Source: Fusobacterium sp. | GTDB taxonomy: Bacteria; Fusobacteriota; Fusobacteriia; Fusobacteriales; Fusobacteriaceae | Assembly: GCF_030528405.1 (NCBI RefSeq) | Contig: NZ_JAUMYY010000016.1 | Span: forward strand, 3,233 to 36,665 | Reading direction: 5' to 3' | Length of the DNA: 33,433 bases | Part shown: positions 6,226 to 12,729 of the stretch, piece by piece | Position numbering within the stretch: position 1 is the stretch's first letter | Layout: each line of letters begins with the position of its first letter | Position numbers and translations under genes: made by a program | Notes under the pieces: model-generated | Told to the model about the DNA's origin: nothing | Databases searched by the model: none | The model's input: the letters and a program-made list of their open reading frames with translations, nothing else

Positions 6226-7143
6226 ATGGTTTTTACTATGAAACACGATGCTGAAGAATATGTAAAAAATTTTGGACTAACAAATGCAAAAATAATTCTT
6301 GATAAAGATAGATTTTATAAATTAGTTCCTAAAAAATTGGAAAATGTTAGATTAGTTAAAAATTGGGAAGAATTAGCTTCTTTAAATTTAGAAAATGAAA
6401 ATTTTAAAGTTGAAGTTAAAAATAATTGCTGTGGCTGGATAAGATCTAAAAAAGAAAATATTTACGATGAATATTTATCAACACATACATTTTATGGCTT
6501 AAAGTATAAAATAAGTTCTTTAAAATTTCAATTAAGAGGATTTATGATTGAGATTGGTAACTGGGATAAAGGAGAAAAATTTATTGAAAAAAATAATTTA
6601 AATAAACCTACAAATTTTAATGACTTGCTTAATCTTCAAGATTTCTATAATAAAAAAATAATTCAGAAGAAAAAGGAAGAAATTTCTTGTTATAGAGAAC
6701 CTGATATCTGGGACATTAGAAACTGCATACTAGATGAATTTCAAGAGTTCAAAAGAGAGCTTTCATATGAATACAATTTTAAAACTTATAGATATAAAGA
6801 TCACAATCCTGAAAAGCAACTAGAAGAATATGTTGACATATTAAACTTTATATTATGTAAAATCATAATTGTTAAAGATAATTATTCAAAAGAAGCTTGG
6901 CAAGATTTCACTTCTGAAGTGTTAGAAAAAAATAAAAAAACTTTAGAAAAAATGATTATAAATTTTGAATATTATGCGACTCAAGCAGAATTTTTTGATT
7001 TTGAAAATAGATATGTTTATCCTTATATGATTGATTATTATCTTAAAATTGGAAACTTCTTTAATTATACAAAAGAAGATATTTATAATCAGTACTGGAA
7101 GAAATTTTTAGAAAACTGTAAAAGGGAAAATTTGTATGATTAG
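6226..7143 (+). CDS. dUTPase-2/MazG-like all-alpha nucleotide pyrophosphatase with extra N-terminal domain
   Basis: A 305-residue protein. From about residue 160 it follows the all-alpha dUTPase-2 pattern: acidic helix D170-E171-E174-E178 (LDEFQEFKRELS), a tract with aromatic residues, then LEEYVDILNFIL with E200, E201 and D204, and a C-terminal LKIGNFFNYTKEDIYNQYW that matches the closing helices of that family. These acids would bind Mg2+ and the nucleotide triphosphate, hydrolysing dUTP or a similar nucleotide. Residues 1-155 are not part of the family I know and are unidentified. A role in keeping uracil out of element DNA, or in changing the nucleotide pool on infection, fits a replicating element. 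No biochemical call beyond the family is safe. Confidence 0.6.
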   Translation: MVFTMKHDAEEYVKNFGLTNAKIILDKDRFYKLVPKKLENVRLVKNWEELASLNLENENFKVEVKNNCCGWIRSKKENIYDEYLSTHTFYGLKYKISSLKFQLRGFMIEIGNWDKGEKFIEKNNLNKPTNFNDLLNLQDFYNKKIIQKKKEEISCYREPDIWDIRNCILDEFQEFKRELSYEYNFKTYRYKDHNPEKQLEEYVDILNFILCKIIIVKDNYSKEAWQDFTSEVLEKNKKTLEKMIINFEYYATQAEFFDFENRYVYPYMIDYYLKIGNFFNYTKEDIYNQYWKKFLENCKRENLYD

Positions 7144-7369
7144 AATAATGGAATTCAATAAAAATAATATAAAGGAAATTTATTGTATTTTGTATCCTGA
7201 AACTCAAAATAATGATGATGACTTCTGGAATAGTTTGAACAAAGAAATTTTAAAAAATAAAGGATTAAACTATAATAACGAATTTATTCCTTTAGGGAAG
7301 TATTTAGTGAGAGATAGATACGGAAATGCTTTGTTTTATGATTACGAGGTAGTCAAAAAATATATTTAA
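7136..7369 (+). CDS. 77-residue hypothetical protein
   Basis: ATG at 7136 overlaps the end of the preceding gene by 8 nt; a second ATG at 7148 is possible, and neither has a strong ribosome site. Aromatic and acidic residues are frequent (YCILYPETQNNDDDFWNSL), and the end (KYLVRDRYGNALFYDYEVVKKYI) looks like a small beta-hairpin plus helix. No family is recognised. Confidence 0.55.
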   Translation: MIRIMEFNKNNIKEIYCILYPETQNNDDDFWNSLNKEILKNKGLNYNNEFIPLGKYLVRDRYGNALFYDYEVVKKYI

Positions 7370-7378
7370 GGAGGGAAG

Positions 7379-7645
7379 ATGTCAGTTACGCATAAAATGA
7401 TTATGCCCTTGACAAAATGGAATGAAATTTGCAAAAAATTTAATGATTTAAAGGAAATAAAAAAAGATTTCAATATAAATATTGAAGATTATATTGGATG
7501 CAGAAATTATGGACAGTTAATGTTTCATTTATCTGCAATTGAATTGGGTGCTAGAGAAAATTTAGAAGCTCCCGAATACTATAGCAAAATAAACTATGGA
7601 GGTTTTAATGAACTTAAGAGGAAAAATTTTTCACAAAAAAAATAA
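7379..7645 (+). CDS. 88-residue hypothetical protein
   Basis: ATG at 7379 directly follows GGAGGGAAG. The protein starts MSVTHKMIMPLTKWNEICKKFNDL and has helices around DFNINIEDYIGC and LMFHLSAIELGARENL. The 3' end overlaps the next gene by 38 nt, an unusually deep overlap, with that gene's GGAGG inside it. No domain is recognised. Confidence 0.58.
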   Translation: MSVTHKMIMPLTKWNEICKKFNDLKEIKKDFNINIEDYIGCRNYGQLMFHLSAIELGARENLEAPEYYSKINYGGFNELKRKNFSQKK

Positions 7646-7991
7646 AAGAGTTTATAAAGTTTTAAATATTGATTTTTTCAACAATAAAATTGATGTTGTT
7701 GACGGGAATACACATACTACATTTGATTTCAAAGATACAGTTTTCTTAGAATCTACAGGAATGAAAGGAAATAAAGGATATATCTATAAAAGTGATTTTT
7801 TAACTCTTGTAATTGGTAAAAATAGGGTACAAGGAGTTGTAATAAGAGATAAAGGCGGTCACTTTTATCTTCGAGATAAAAAAAGAAAAGAAGATCTTCA
7901 TCTTAAAGTACTAGTTGAAAATGCAAGTAAAATTATTAATTTAGGAAATTCTACAATCTTTTTTGATAAATTAAAAAGTAAGAAAAAATAG
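7608..7991 (+). CDS. 127-residue hypothetical protein
   Basis: ATG at 7608 with GGAGG seven bases upstream is preferred to an ATG at 7596. The product is rich in beta strands and lysine (RVYKVLNIDFFNNKIDVVDG; a central KSDFLTLVIGKNRVQGVVIR; DKGGHFYLRDKKRKEDLHL), reminiscent of a small SH3- or OB-like barrel, but I recognise no family. It ends nine bases before the ParA gene, which suggests co-expression with the partition genes. Confidence 0.58.
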   Translation: MNLRGKIFHKKNKRVYKVLNIDFFNNKIDVVDGNTHTTFDFKDTVFLESTGMKGNKGYIYKSDFLTLVIGKNRVQGVVIRDKGGHFYLRDKKRKEDLHLKVLVENASKIINLGNSTIFFDKLKSKKK

Positions 7992-8000
7992 GAGGTAAAA

Positions 8001-8702
8001 ATGGGAATTATTCTTATAAAAAATAATAAAGGTGGAGTAGGCAAGAGTTGGCTAAGTTTACAACTAGCAGGATATCAAGCTTACAAAAATAAAAAAGTAC
8101 TTATCTTAACAAGCGATTCCCAAAATAACATATTAAATTTCGCTGGAATTAAAGCAGACACTTCAAAAAAAGGGTTAGAGGATCTGCTTGAAGGGAAAGC
8201 TTATAACTTAACAACTCTAAGACCTAACTTGATGTTCTTACATCTACAAGGATACAAATTAAAAAGGGATTATGAAGAAAAATTAAAAACTGCCATAAAA
8301 AAATGGGAAAGAGAGTTTGATTATATAGTTATTGATGGCTCTCCTGTTTTGGGGCTAGATAATGTTTTCATAGAAATAGCTGAACACATAATTGTCCCTA
8401 CATTCTTAGATAGAGTTACCACAAATGCTATCTTGCAAATGCTAAAGACAGTTGATATTAGTAAAATTAGAGCAGTTATACCTAATCGAGTTGGTAGAAC
8501 TAAGCTTGAAAAAGAAGAGTACAATTTGTTGGATGAGAGATTAAAGAAAATGAGCAAACTCCTTACTATGCCGATTTCTCAATCAGGAAATATAACAAAA
8601 TTGATTGATAAAGGCTCTCTAGTTTGGGATAGTAAAAGTACCAAACTGGATTTTATAAAAGGAGTTTTTGAGGAAGTTTGGAGGGAGATAGAAAATGAAT
8701 AA
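8001..8702 (+). CDS. parA: ParA/Soj-family partition ATPase
   Basis: A 233-residue ParA-like ATPase. The deviant Walker A is K10-GGVGKS (residues 10-16) with the signature lysine; the motif around SDSQNN (38-43) and DYIVIDGSP (Walker B, around 108-116) are in place. It lacks the N-terminal DNA-binding domain of the large plasmid ParA proteins, so it belongs to the small type Ib/Soj group. Such ATPases coat the nucleoid and move plasmid or phage DNA bound by a ParB partner. ATG at 8001 follows AGGAGG. It overlaps the next gene by 8 nt. Its presence indicates an episomal replicating phase or active stable inheritance. Confidence 0.88.
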   Translation: MGIILIKNNKGGVGKSWLSLQLAGYQAYKNKKVLILTSDSQNNILNFAGIKADTSKKGLEDLLEGKAYNLTTLRPNLMFLHLQGYKLKRDYEEKLKTAIKKWEREFDYIVIDGSPVLGLDNVFIEIAEHIIVPTFLDRVTTNAILQMLKTVDISKIRAVIPNRVGRTKLEKEEYNLLDERLKKMSKLLTMPISQSGNITKLIDKGSLVWDSKSTKLDFIKGVFEEVWREIENE

Positions 8703-9327
8703 TGATGTGTTTGACGAATTTGATGCTATTGTTGCAGCACATTCAAATAACAATTTAATCAGTTTTGATTTCGGAACTTGCGAACTATCTGAAACAGAAT
8801 TGGCAGATGCTTCTCTTCAGGAGAAAAAATTTTTAAATAGTTACAGGAAATATAGAAATAATACTTTTGAAATGTGTGAAGCTTTATCTGAAATAGAAAA
8901 GATATTGAAACCATCTGGAAAATTTATGAATTGGTACGAAAGCATAGGGCTTTCAAAAGATATGGTTTCTGTTCTTTCAAAAAGATGGAGCTTATATATA
9001 GAATTTAAAGAACATAAAGATAGGATTTTCTCACTATCAGATCAAGCGATAAAGATTTTAACTAATAAGGATGCCGAATATGATGATGTCAAAGCCATCC
9101 TTGAGGGAGAATATAGCAAGGCAAAAGAAATTAAAAGCATATTACTTCCTCTTGTTGAAAAAAATAAAAGAGAGTTCTTACCTTCAGGAGAAAAATTCTT
9201 TAACTTCAACAAGATAAATAAAATGGAGAAGAGAGTTAAATCATTAACTGATGAGGAAAAGAAAGAATATAAAAATGAACTTGAAGAATATATCAATAAG
9301 CTTGTTGCTTTAAAAGAGAGAATATAG
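8695..9327 (+). CDS. Partition-partner-like protein (ParB position, helical)
   Basis: A 210-residue protein overlapping the ParA gene, the usual place for the partner that binds the centromere. Residues 45-115 (CEALSEIEKILKPSGKFMNW, then LSKDMVSVLSKRW, then SLSDQAIKILTNKD) resemble the DUF3102-type module, in which a helical segment is followed by a helix-turn-helix and a LSDxAI helix. The C-terminal third is a long coiled coil (EKRVKSLTDEEKKEYKNELE). No canonical ParB CTP-binding motif (GERRxRA) is visible, so it is not a classic ParB. Its role as centromere binder is inferred from position and HTH-like content. Confidence 0.6.
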   Translation: MNNDVFDEFDAIVAAHSNNNLISFDFGTCELSETELADASLQEKKFLNSYRKYRNNTFEMCEALSEIEKILKPSGKFMNWYESIGLSKDMVSVLSKRWSLYIEFKEHKDRIFSLSDQAIKILTNKDAEYDDVKAILEGEYSKAKEIKSILLPLVEKNKREFLPSGEKFFNFNKINKMEKRVKSLTDEEKKEYKNELEEYINKLVALKERI

Positions 9328-9337
9328 GAGGCTTAAA

Positions 9338-9547
9338 ATGAGAGAAATAATTGAAAAAGAACTTGCTGATAAACCTTTTTTTCTCAACACAAAAGAAGTA
9401 GGAGAAATTATAAATGCTGGTCATAGTACAGTAAATGATCTTATTAATAAAGGACAACTTCCTGCTTTCAGATTTGGAAAAAATTTTAAAATTCCTAAGC
9501 CTTCTCTTATTGATTACATAATGCAATCTAAGGTTGATATGATTTAA
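9338..9547 (+). CDS. xis: Excisionase / MerR-like HTH-17 protein
   Basis: A 69-residue protein with the helix-turn-helix pattern of the excisionase family: FFLNTKEVGEIINAGHSTVN, then LINKGQLPAFRFGKNFKIPK, a wing, and a final SLIDYIM helix. ATG at 9338 follows AGGAGGCTTAAA. It directly precedes the integrase, the classic xis-int order. Excisionases bend DNA at the attachment site and tilt recombination towards excision; a role in transcriptional control is also common in this family. Confidence 0.8.
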   Translation: MREIIEKELADKPFFLNTKEVGEIINAGHSTVNDLINKGQLPAFRFGKNFKIPKPSLIDYIMQSKVDMI

Positions 9548-9565
9548 AAATTATAATATTGACTT

Positions 9566-9608
9566 TTTTAGATGACTACTGTACTTTATATGCAGTAGTT
9601 ATCTAAAA
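9566..9608 (+). promoter_or_regulatory. Hairpin/palindrome between xis and int, overlapping a weak promoter
   Basis: TTTTAGAT (9566-9573) pairs with ATCTAAAA (9601-9608) and ACTACTG (9575-9581) pairs with CAGTAGT (9593-9599), joined by a G-T pair, so 16 pairs bracket an 11-base loop. TTGACT at 9559-9564 stands just before it as a possible -35. The 3' arm abuts the integrase ribosome site (AAGGGGG at 9612-9618), so the structure could limit int translation or serve as an operator. Confidence 0.5.
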
Positions 9609-9622
9609 GGAAAGGGGGAAAG

Positions 9623-10837
9623 TTGTATACTACTAGTTACATACGAAAGAAAGGTAAATACTATCATCTAGTTTTTGAAGGTGTGAAAAATAAAAAGAAG
9701 GTATCTAAGTCAAAAAGTGCTAAAACAGATGATGAGGAGCTAGCATTAAAAATGCTAGAGGAATTTGAAAATGAATGCTTAAAATTCTTAGGCTTCTCTA
9801 ATTCACAAAAGCCTATTAACAAAAAAAATCTCATGAAAAAATTTGATAAGGATTCAAATCTTTATGATAAAGAGATTTCCTTCTGTGATTTTGTTTATGG
9901 GTATGTGAAAATGAGATATAAAACAATAGCTGATGAAACTTATGCAGCATATTTAGGAATTGTTAAAAATTCATTGTTACCATTCTTTTTTAAAGAGAAC
10001 AAAAAAATTAAGGATATAAATGTTTTTGATATTGAAAAATATTATTATCACGAATTAAATGTAAGATGTGTTTCAGCAAATACAGTTATTCATTATCATA
10101 ACTATCTAACATTAGTTTTTAAATATGCTTTAAAACTTGGAGTTATTCAGAATAATCCTATGTTAATTGTTGAAAAGCCTAAAAAAGAAAAATATATCGC
10201 TAAGACTTATAATTCAGACGAAATAAATATTCTCCTGGATCTATTAAAAAAACATAAGGAAGAAATTTACTTTGGAGTTATAATGGCATGTTATTTTGGA
10301 CTTAGGAGAAGTGAAGTTGTGGGTCTTAAATGGTCCTCTGTTAATTTTGTTGAAAATACTATATCTATAACAAGTACTGTTACAGAAACAAATTTGGATG
10401 GGAAGAAAGTAACAATATATAAGGATAGAACTAAAAGTGTTTCTAGCTTGAGAACATTTGTTATGCCTGATAAAATAAGAAATTTACTATTAGAGATGAA
10501 GGAAAGGCAAGAGGAGAATAAAAGAAAATTTGGAAGAGGATATTTAAATAAGTTTTCCGATTATATCTATGTCAATGATGGTGGGGATCTAATAAGACCT
10601 AACTATTTAACAGCTAGATTTGGTAAGTTTTTAAAGAAGTATAAGCTTCCACATATCAGGTTTCATGATTTAAGGCATAGCTGTGCTACAATGCTTTATC
10701 AAAATAATGTAAATGTAAAAGACATTCAGGCATATATGGGACACAGCAGTTCAAAAACTACTATGGATATATATGTACATTTGATGAATAAAAATAATAT
10801 TTCAACTGTGTCGCTTATAAGTGATAGAATAAAGTAA
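9623..10837 (+). CDS. int: Site-specific tyrosine integrase
   Basis: A 404-residue phage/ICE-type tyrosine recombinase. The N-terminal arm-binding domain is residues 1-60 (YYHLVFEGVKNKKKVSKSKS), a SAM-like core-binding domain follows (about 85-185), and the catalytic domain has R228 (YFGLRRSEVVGLKW), K271, H348 and R351 (RFHDLRHSCA), H374 (YMGHSS) and nucleophile Y384 (MDIYVHL). The whole set is intact, so it should be active. The start is TTG at 9623, spaced well from AAGGGGG. It points towards two tRNA genes whose 3' ends face it, the usual position of an attachment site. It catalyses integration and, with the excisionase, excision. Confidence 0.93.
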   Translation: MYTTSYIRKKGKYYHLVFEGVKNKKKVSKSKSAKTDDEELALKMLEEFENECLKFLGFSNSQKPINKKNLMKKFDKDSNLYDKEISFCDFVYGYVKMRYKTIADETYAAYLGIVKNSLLPFFFKENKKIKDINVFDIEKYYYHELNVRCVSANTVIHYHNYLTLVFKYALKLGVIQNNPMLIVEKPKKEKYIAKTYNSDEINILLDLLKKHKEEIYFGVIMACYFGLRRSEVVGLKWSSVNFVENTISITSTVTETNLDGKKVTIYKDRTKSVSSLRTFVMPDKIRNLLLEMKERQEENKRKFGRGYLNKFSDYIYVNDGGDLIRPNYLTARFGKFLKKYKLPHIRFHDLRHSCATMLYQNNVNVKDIQAYMGHSSSKTTMDIYVHLMNKNNISTVSLISDRIK

Positions 10838-10844
10838 AATATAT

Positions 10845-10958
10845 GGTTAAGAGTGGTACTTTGACTAACAAAATAAAAAAGGCTAACATAAAAAACTATG
10901 CTAACCTTGATTATTTGACTGGTTAAGTAAGTTCAAACACTGCCAAAACCTGCCAAAA
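10845..10958. repeat. Short direct repeats beside the integrase (arm-site candidates)
   Basis: GGTTAAG occurs at 10845-10851 and 10921-10927, TTTGACT appears just after the first copy and just before the second, and CTGCCAAAA occurs twice, 10 bases apart, ending at 10948 and 10958. Repeated short sites between int and the tRNA gene match the pattern of integrase arm-type or excisionase sites at an attachment region. The core crossover site is not identified because the other end is not in the window. Confidence 0.4.
10871..10908 (-). terminator. Intrinsic terminator for the tRNA transcript
   Basis: On the minus strand a 12-bp stem (AAGGTTAGCATA with TATGTTAGCCTT, including two G-U pairs) has a short loop and is followed by a run of T with one A. 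On the plus strand the two G-U pairs become A-C mismatches, which shows that it serves the leftward transcript from the tRNA genes rather than int. Confidence 0.75.
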
Positions 10959-11001
10959 TATATTTTTGAGTTGTGCGAATACTCATAAAATCTAATGTCT
11001 A

Positions 11002-11092
11002 TGGCGGTGAGAGAGGGATTTGAACCCTCGGTACCTAAAGTCGGTACTCTGACTTAGCAGGTCAGTGCATTAGGCCACTCTGCCATCTCACC
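11002..11092 (-). tRNA. tRNA-Ser (anticodon GCT)
   Basis: A 91-nt class II tRNA including encoded CCA. The acceptor GGTGAGA pairs with TCTCACC, followed by G73, the serine discriminator. The anticodon stem is CTGAC/GTCAG and the loop CTGCTAA gives anticodon GCT, reading AGC and AGT. The variable arm is long (ACCGACTTTAGGT region), and the T arm contains GGTTCAAATCC. It is likely co-transcribed with the neighbouring tRNA. Its 3' end faces the integrase, making it the likeliest attachment site. Confidence 0.95.
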
Positions 11093-11102
11093 AAATTTTC
11101 TA

Positions 11103-11187
11103 TGGCGGAAGGTTAGAGACTCGAACTCTAAAGCCATAACGACGTCGGTTTTCTAGACCGATTCCTTACCAATTAGGATAACCTTCC
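11103..11187 (-). tRNA. Serine-type tRNA with anticodon AGA
   Basis: An 85-nt class II tRNA with encoded CCA. The acceptor GGAAGGT pairs with ACCTTCC and G73 follows, the serine identity base. The D stem is TCC/GGA, the anticodon stem TCGGT/ACCGA, and the loop CTAGAAA gives AGA. The T stem TAGAG/CTCTA is intact. The variable arm (14 nt, about 3 bp) is short for serine. All stems are perfect, so the gene should be folded and used. A34 is rare in bacteria outside tRNA-Arg(ACG), hence the separate finding. Confidence 0.85.
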
Positions 11188-11198
11188 ATACCCCATAG

Positions 11199-11228
11199 AT
11201 ATTATCATACTTTAATAATTTTTGTCAA
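11199..11228 (-). promoter_or_regulatory. Promoter of the two tRNA-Ser genes
   Basis: On the minus strand TTGACA (11223-11228) is followed after 18 nt by TAATAT (11199-11204); a GATAAT with 16 nt spacing overlaps it. The start of transcription would fall only a few bases before the mature tRNA 5' end at 11187. This is typical of bacterial stable-RNA promoters and separates the tRNAs from the upstream rplT transcript. Confidence 0.7.
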
Positions 11229-11235
11229 CTTTTTT

Positions 11236-11586
11236 TTAGAAAGTTGCCTTAGCAGCATCCACTAATTTCGTAAATTCGTTTGCATTATTAAGTGCTATAT
11301 CCGCTAAAACTTTTCTGTCTAATTCAATACCAGCTTTCTTTAAACCGTTCATTAGCTTAGAATAACTAAGTCCATTTAGTCTTGCTGCTGAGTTAATTCT
11401 TGTAATCCATAGTTGTCTCATTTTTCTTTTGTTTACTTTTCTATCTCTTGTAGAATAAGCCATCGCTTTTCTTGTAGCTTGTTTTGCTTGCTTAAATGCA
11501 TCTCCTGACGCACCTCTAAAACCCTTTGCTGCTTTTAATACTCTTTTATGTTTTTTTCTTCTTATAATTCCAGTCTTAACTCTCAT
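11236..11586 (-). CDS. rplT: Large-subunit ribosomal protein bL20
   Basis: A 116-residue protein with the full bL20 pattern: MRVKTGIIRRKKHKRVLKAA, GFRGASGDAFKQAKQATRKA, RDRKVNKRKMRQLWITRINSAAR and a C-terminal RKVLADIALNN region. The long basic N-terminal extension enters the 23S rRNA core and is essential for early 50S assembly. The C-terminal domain is known in other bacteria to bind the leader of its own operon and repress it. It is the last gene of the infC-rpmI-rplT operon, 19 bases after rpmI, with a GGAGG before the ATG. Confidence 0.98.
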   Translation of the reverse strand: MRVKTGIIRRKKHKRVLKAAKGFRGASGDAFKQAKQATRKAMAYSTRDRKVNKRKMRQLWITRINSAARLNGLSYSKLMNGLKKAGIELDRKVLADIALNNANEFTKLVDAAKATF

Positions 11587-11605
11587 TTCTTCCTCCTAGT
11601 CTAAA

Positions 11606-11812
11606 TTATCTTCCTTCTCCATATGGTAATAATGCTTTCATATGATTTTTTAAAGTCTCACTTACTACTGCATCTTTCTTTAAATTATTCTTTCTTTTTC
11701 TATCTTTTTTAGTTAGTATATGGCTTTTTCCTGAATGTTTTATAACAAACTTTCCACTTCCAGTAACTTTAATTCTTTTCTTTGCTCCCTTGTGAGTTTT
11801 CATTTTTGGCAT
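11606..11812 (-). CDS. rpmI: Large-subunit ribosomal protein bL35
   Basis: A 68-residue bL35 (MPKMKTHKGAKKRIKVTGSG at the start, KHSGKSHILTKKDRKRKNNL in the middle), close to the usual 65. It is highly basic and binds 23S rRNA on the 50S subunit. ATG at 11812 follows AAGGAGGAAAATAT. It is the middle gene of the conserved operon and, in other bacteria, its translation is controlled together with infC by bL20. Confidence 0.98.
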   Translation of the reverse strand: MPKMKTHKGAKKRIKVTGSGKFVIKHSGKSHILTKKDRKRKNNLKKDAVVSETLKNHMKALLPYGEGR

Positions 11813-11847
11813 AATATTTTCCTCCTTATTATAATCAATAAAATCAA

Positions 11848-12360
11848 TTATTTCGATTTTTTTGGTGTTAACATTAAATGTTTTTGCTTATCAGCATATT
11901 TTTTTTCAACTTCAGCTATTTCAGAAAATCTTTCTGCAATTTCATCCAAAGTAATTACACCTAAATTAGAGTGCATCTTTTCCCTTCCAAATAAAACAAG
12001 AGTAACCTTTACTTTATTTTCTTTTTGTATAAATTTTTCAATTTGGTTAATCTTAGTATCCAAATCATGGTCATCTATCCTAGCTGATAGCTTTACTTCT
12101 TTTACTATGACTTGCTTTTGATTCTTTTTAGCTTCTTTTAATTTTCTAGTTTGCTCGTACTTATATTTACTGTAATTCATTATTTTGCATACTGGCGGAT
12201 TACCATTAGGAGCAATCTCAACCAAATCATAACCCTGAGATTGTGCTAAATCTAAAGCTTGCTCAGCAGACATTATACCTAATTGCTCTCCATCAAAAGA
12301 TATAATTCTAAATTCCTTCCCTCTAATTTTTTCATTAATTCTAGTTTTGTCAGAAATAAT
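11848..12360 (-). CDS. infC: Translation initiation factor IF-3, ATT start
   Basis: The frame encodes a full IF-3 only if translation starts at ATT: ISDKTRINEKIRGKEFRIIS precedes the first ATG (12273), which would remove the N-terminal domain. Two adjacent ATT codons (12358-12360 and 12355-12357) lie 6 and 9 bases after GGAGG (12367-12371); I take the first, giving 170 residues. The N-domain includes LDLAQSQGYDLVEIAPN, a lysine-rich linker follows, and the C-domain has HDLDTKINQIEKFI. IF-3 binds the 30S subunit and proofreads initiation. A rare ATT start is used by infC in many bacteria so that IF-3 lowers its own translation. Confidence 0.95.
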   Translation of the reverse strand: MISDKTRINEKIRGKEFRIISFDGEQLGIMSAEQALDLAQSQGYDLVEIAPNGNPPVCKIMNYSKYKYEQTRKLKEAKKNQKQVIVKEVKLSARIDDHDLDTKINQIEKFIQKENKVKVTLVLFGREKMHSNLGVITLDEIAERFSEIAEVEKKYADKQKHLMLTPKKSK

Positions 12361-12375
12361 CCTACACCTCCGTTA

Positions 12376-12401
12376 AAAATAAAAACAGGCCTGAGCCTGT
12401 T
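12376..12401 (-). terminator. Attenuator terminator in the infC leader
   Basis: On the minus strand AACAGGC (12395-12401), loop TCAG, GCCTGTT (12384-12390), then TTTATTTTT. It stands about 25 bases before the infC start and after about 130 bases of leader, so it is a regulatory terminator rather than an operon end. Confidence 0.8.
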
Positions 12402-12541
12402 CAAATCAAAATAAAATTTAAAATATAATATAAGTATATTTTTAAATTAATTAATCCAACCCTATGTAAACTCTATTGGTCCATAAGGTGAGAAACAGGC
12501 ATTGTCTCTACTTTACTCTTTTCTTTATTTATTACTAAACA
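12402..12541 (-). promoter_or_regulatory. infC-rpmI-rplT leader with a competing (antiterminator) pairing
   Basis: About 130 nt of non-coding leader lie between the promoter and the attenuator. GCCTGTT in the leader (minus strand, 12494-12500) is identical to the 3' arm of the terminator and can pair with the 5' arm AACAGGC (12395-12401), which would dissolve the terminator. A local hairpin of AGAGACA with TGTTTCT can in turn hide this segment. This matches, in principle, the bL20-controlled attenuation known for the operon in Bacillus; the sequence itself differs from any leader I can recite. Confidence 0.65.
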
Positions 12542-12570
12542 AGTATATACTTTTTTCAAAAAATTGTCAA
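12542..12570 (-). promoter_or_regulatory. Promoter of the infC operon
   Basis: TTGACA (12565-12570), 17 nt, TATACT (12542-12547) on the minus strand, close to consensus. Transcription should begin near 12535 and run through the attenuator leader. Confidence 0.8.
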
Positions 12571-12672
12571 GAAAAAATATTTTTAGATTTTTTTTAATTT
12601 ATCTTTAATATAAAATTTTATCTATAACAAATAATTTCTTTTTAGTTTTATAAGTTTAGTAATTAATTTTTA

Positions 12673-12701
12673 TTTCAAAATTTTTAAAAATATGCTATTA
12701 T
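12673..12701 (+). promoter_or_regulatory. Promoter of the metal-transport operon
   Basis: TTTCAA (12673-12678), 17 nt, TATTAT (12696-12701) preceded by TG one base upstream (TGC), an extended -10. It lies 28 bases before the first gene. I see no clear Fur- or Zur-type palindrome in the 170 bases upstream, which are otherwise featureless A+T. Confidence 0.55.
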
Positions 12702-12729
12702 AGGATAGTAAATATTTTAAGAAAATGAG

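Noticed and set aside
11735-12121. A plus-strand frame over rpmI and infC
   Set aside because: It overlaps strongly conserved translation genes on the other strand; the composition is that of a reverse-strand shadow.
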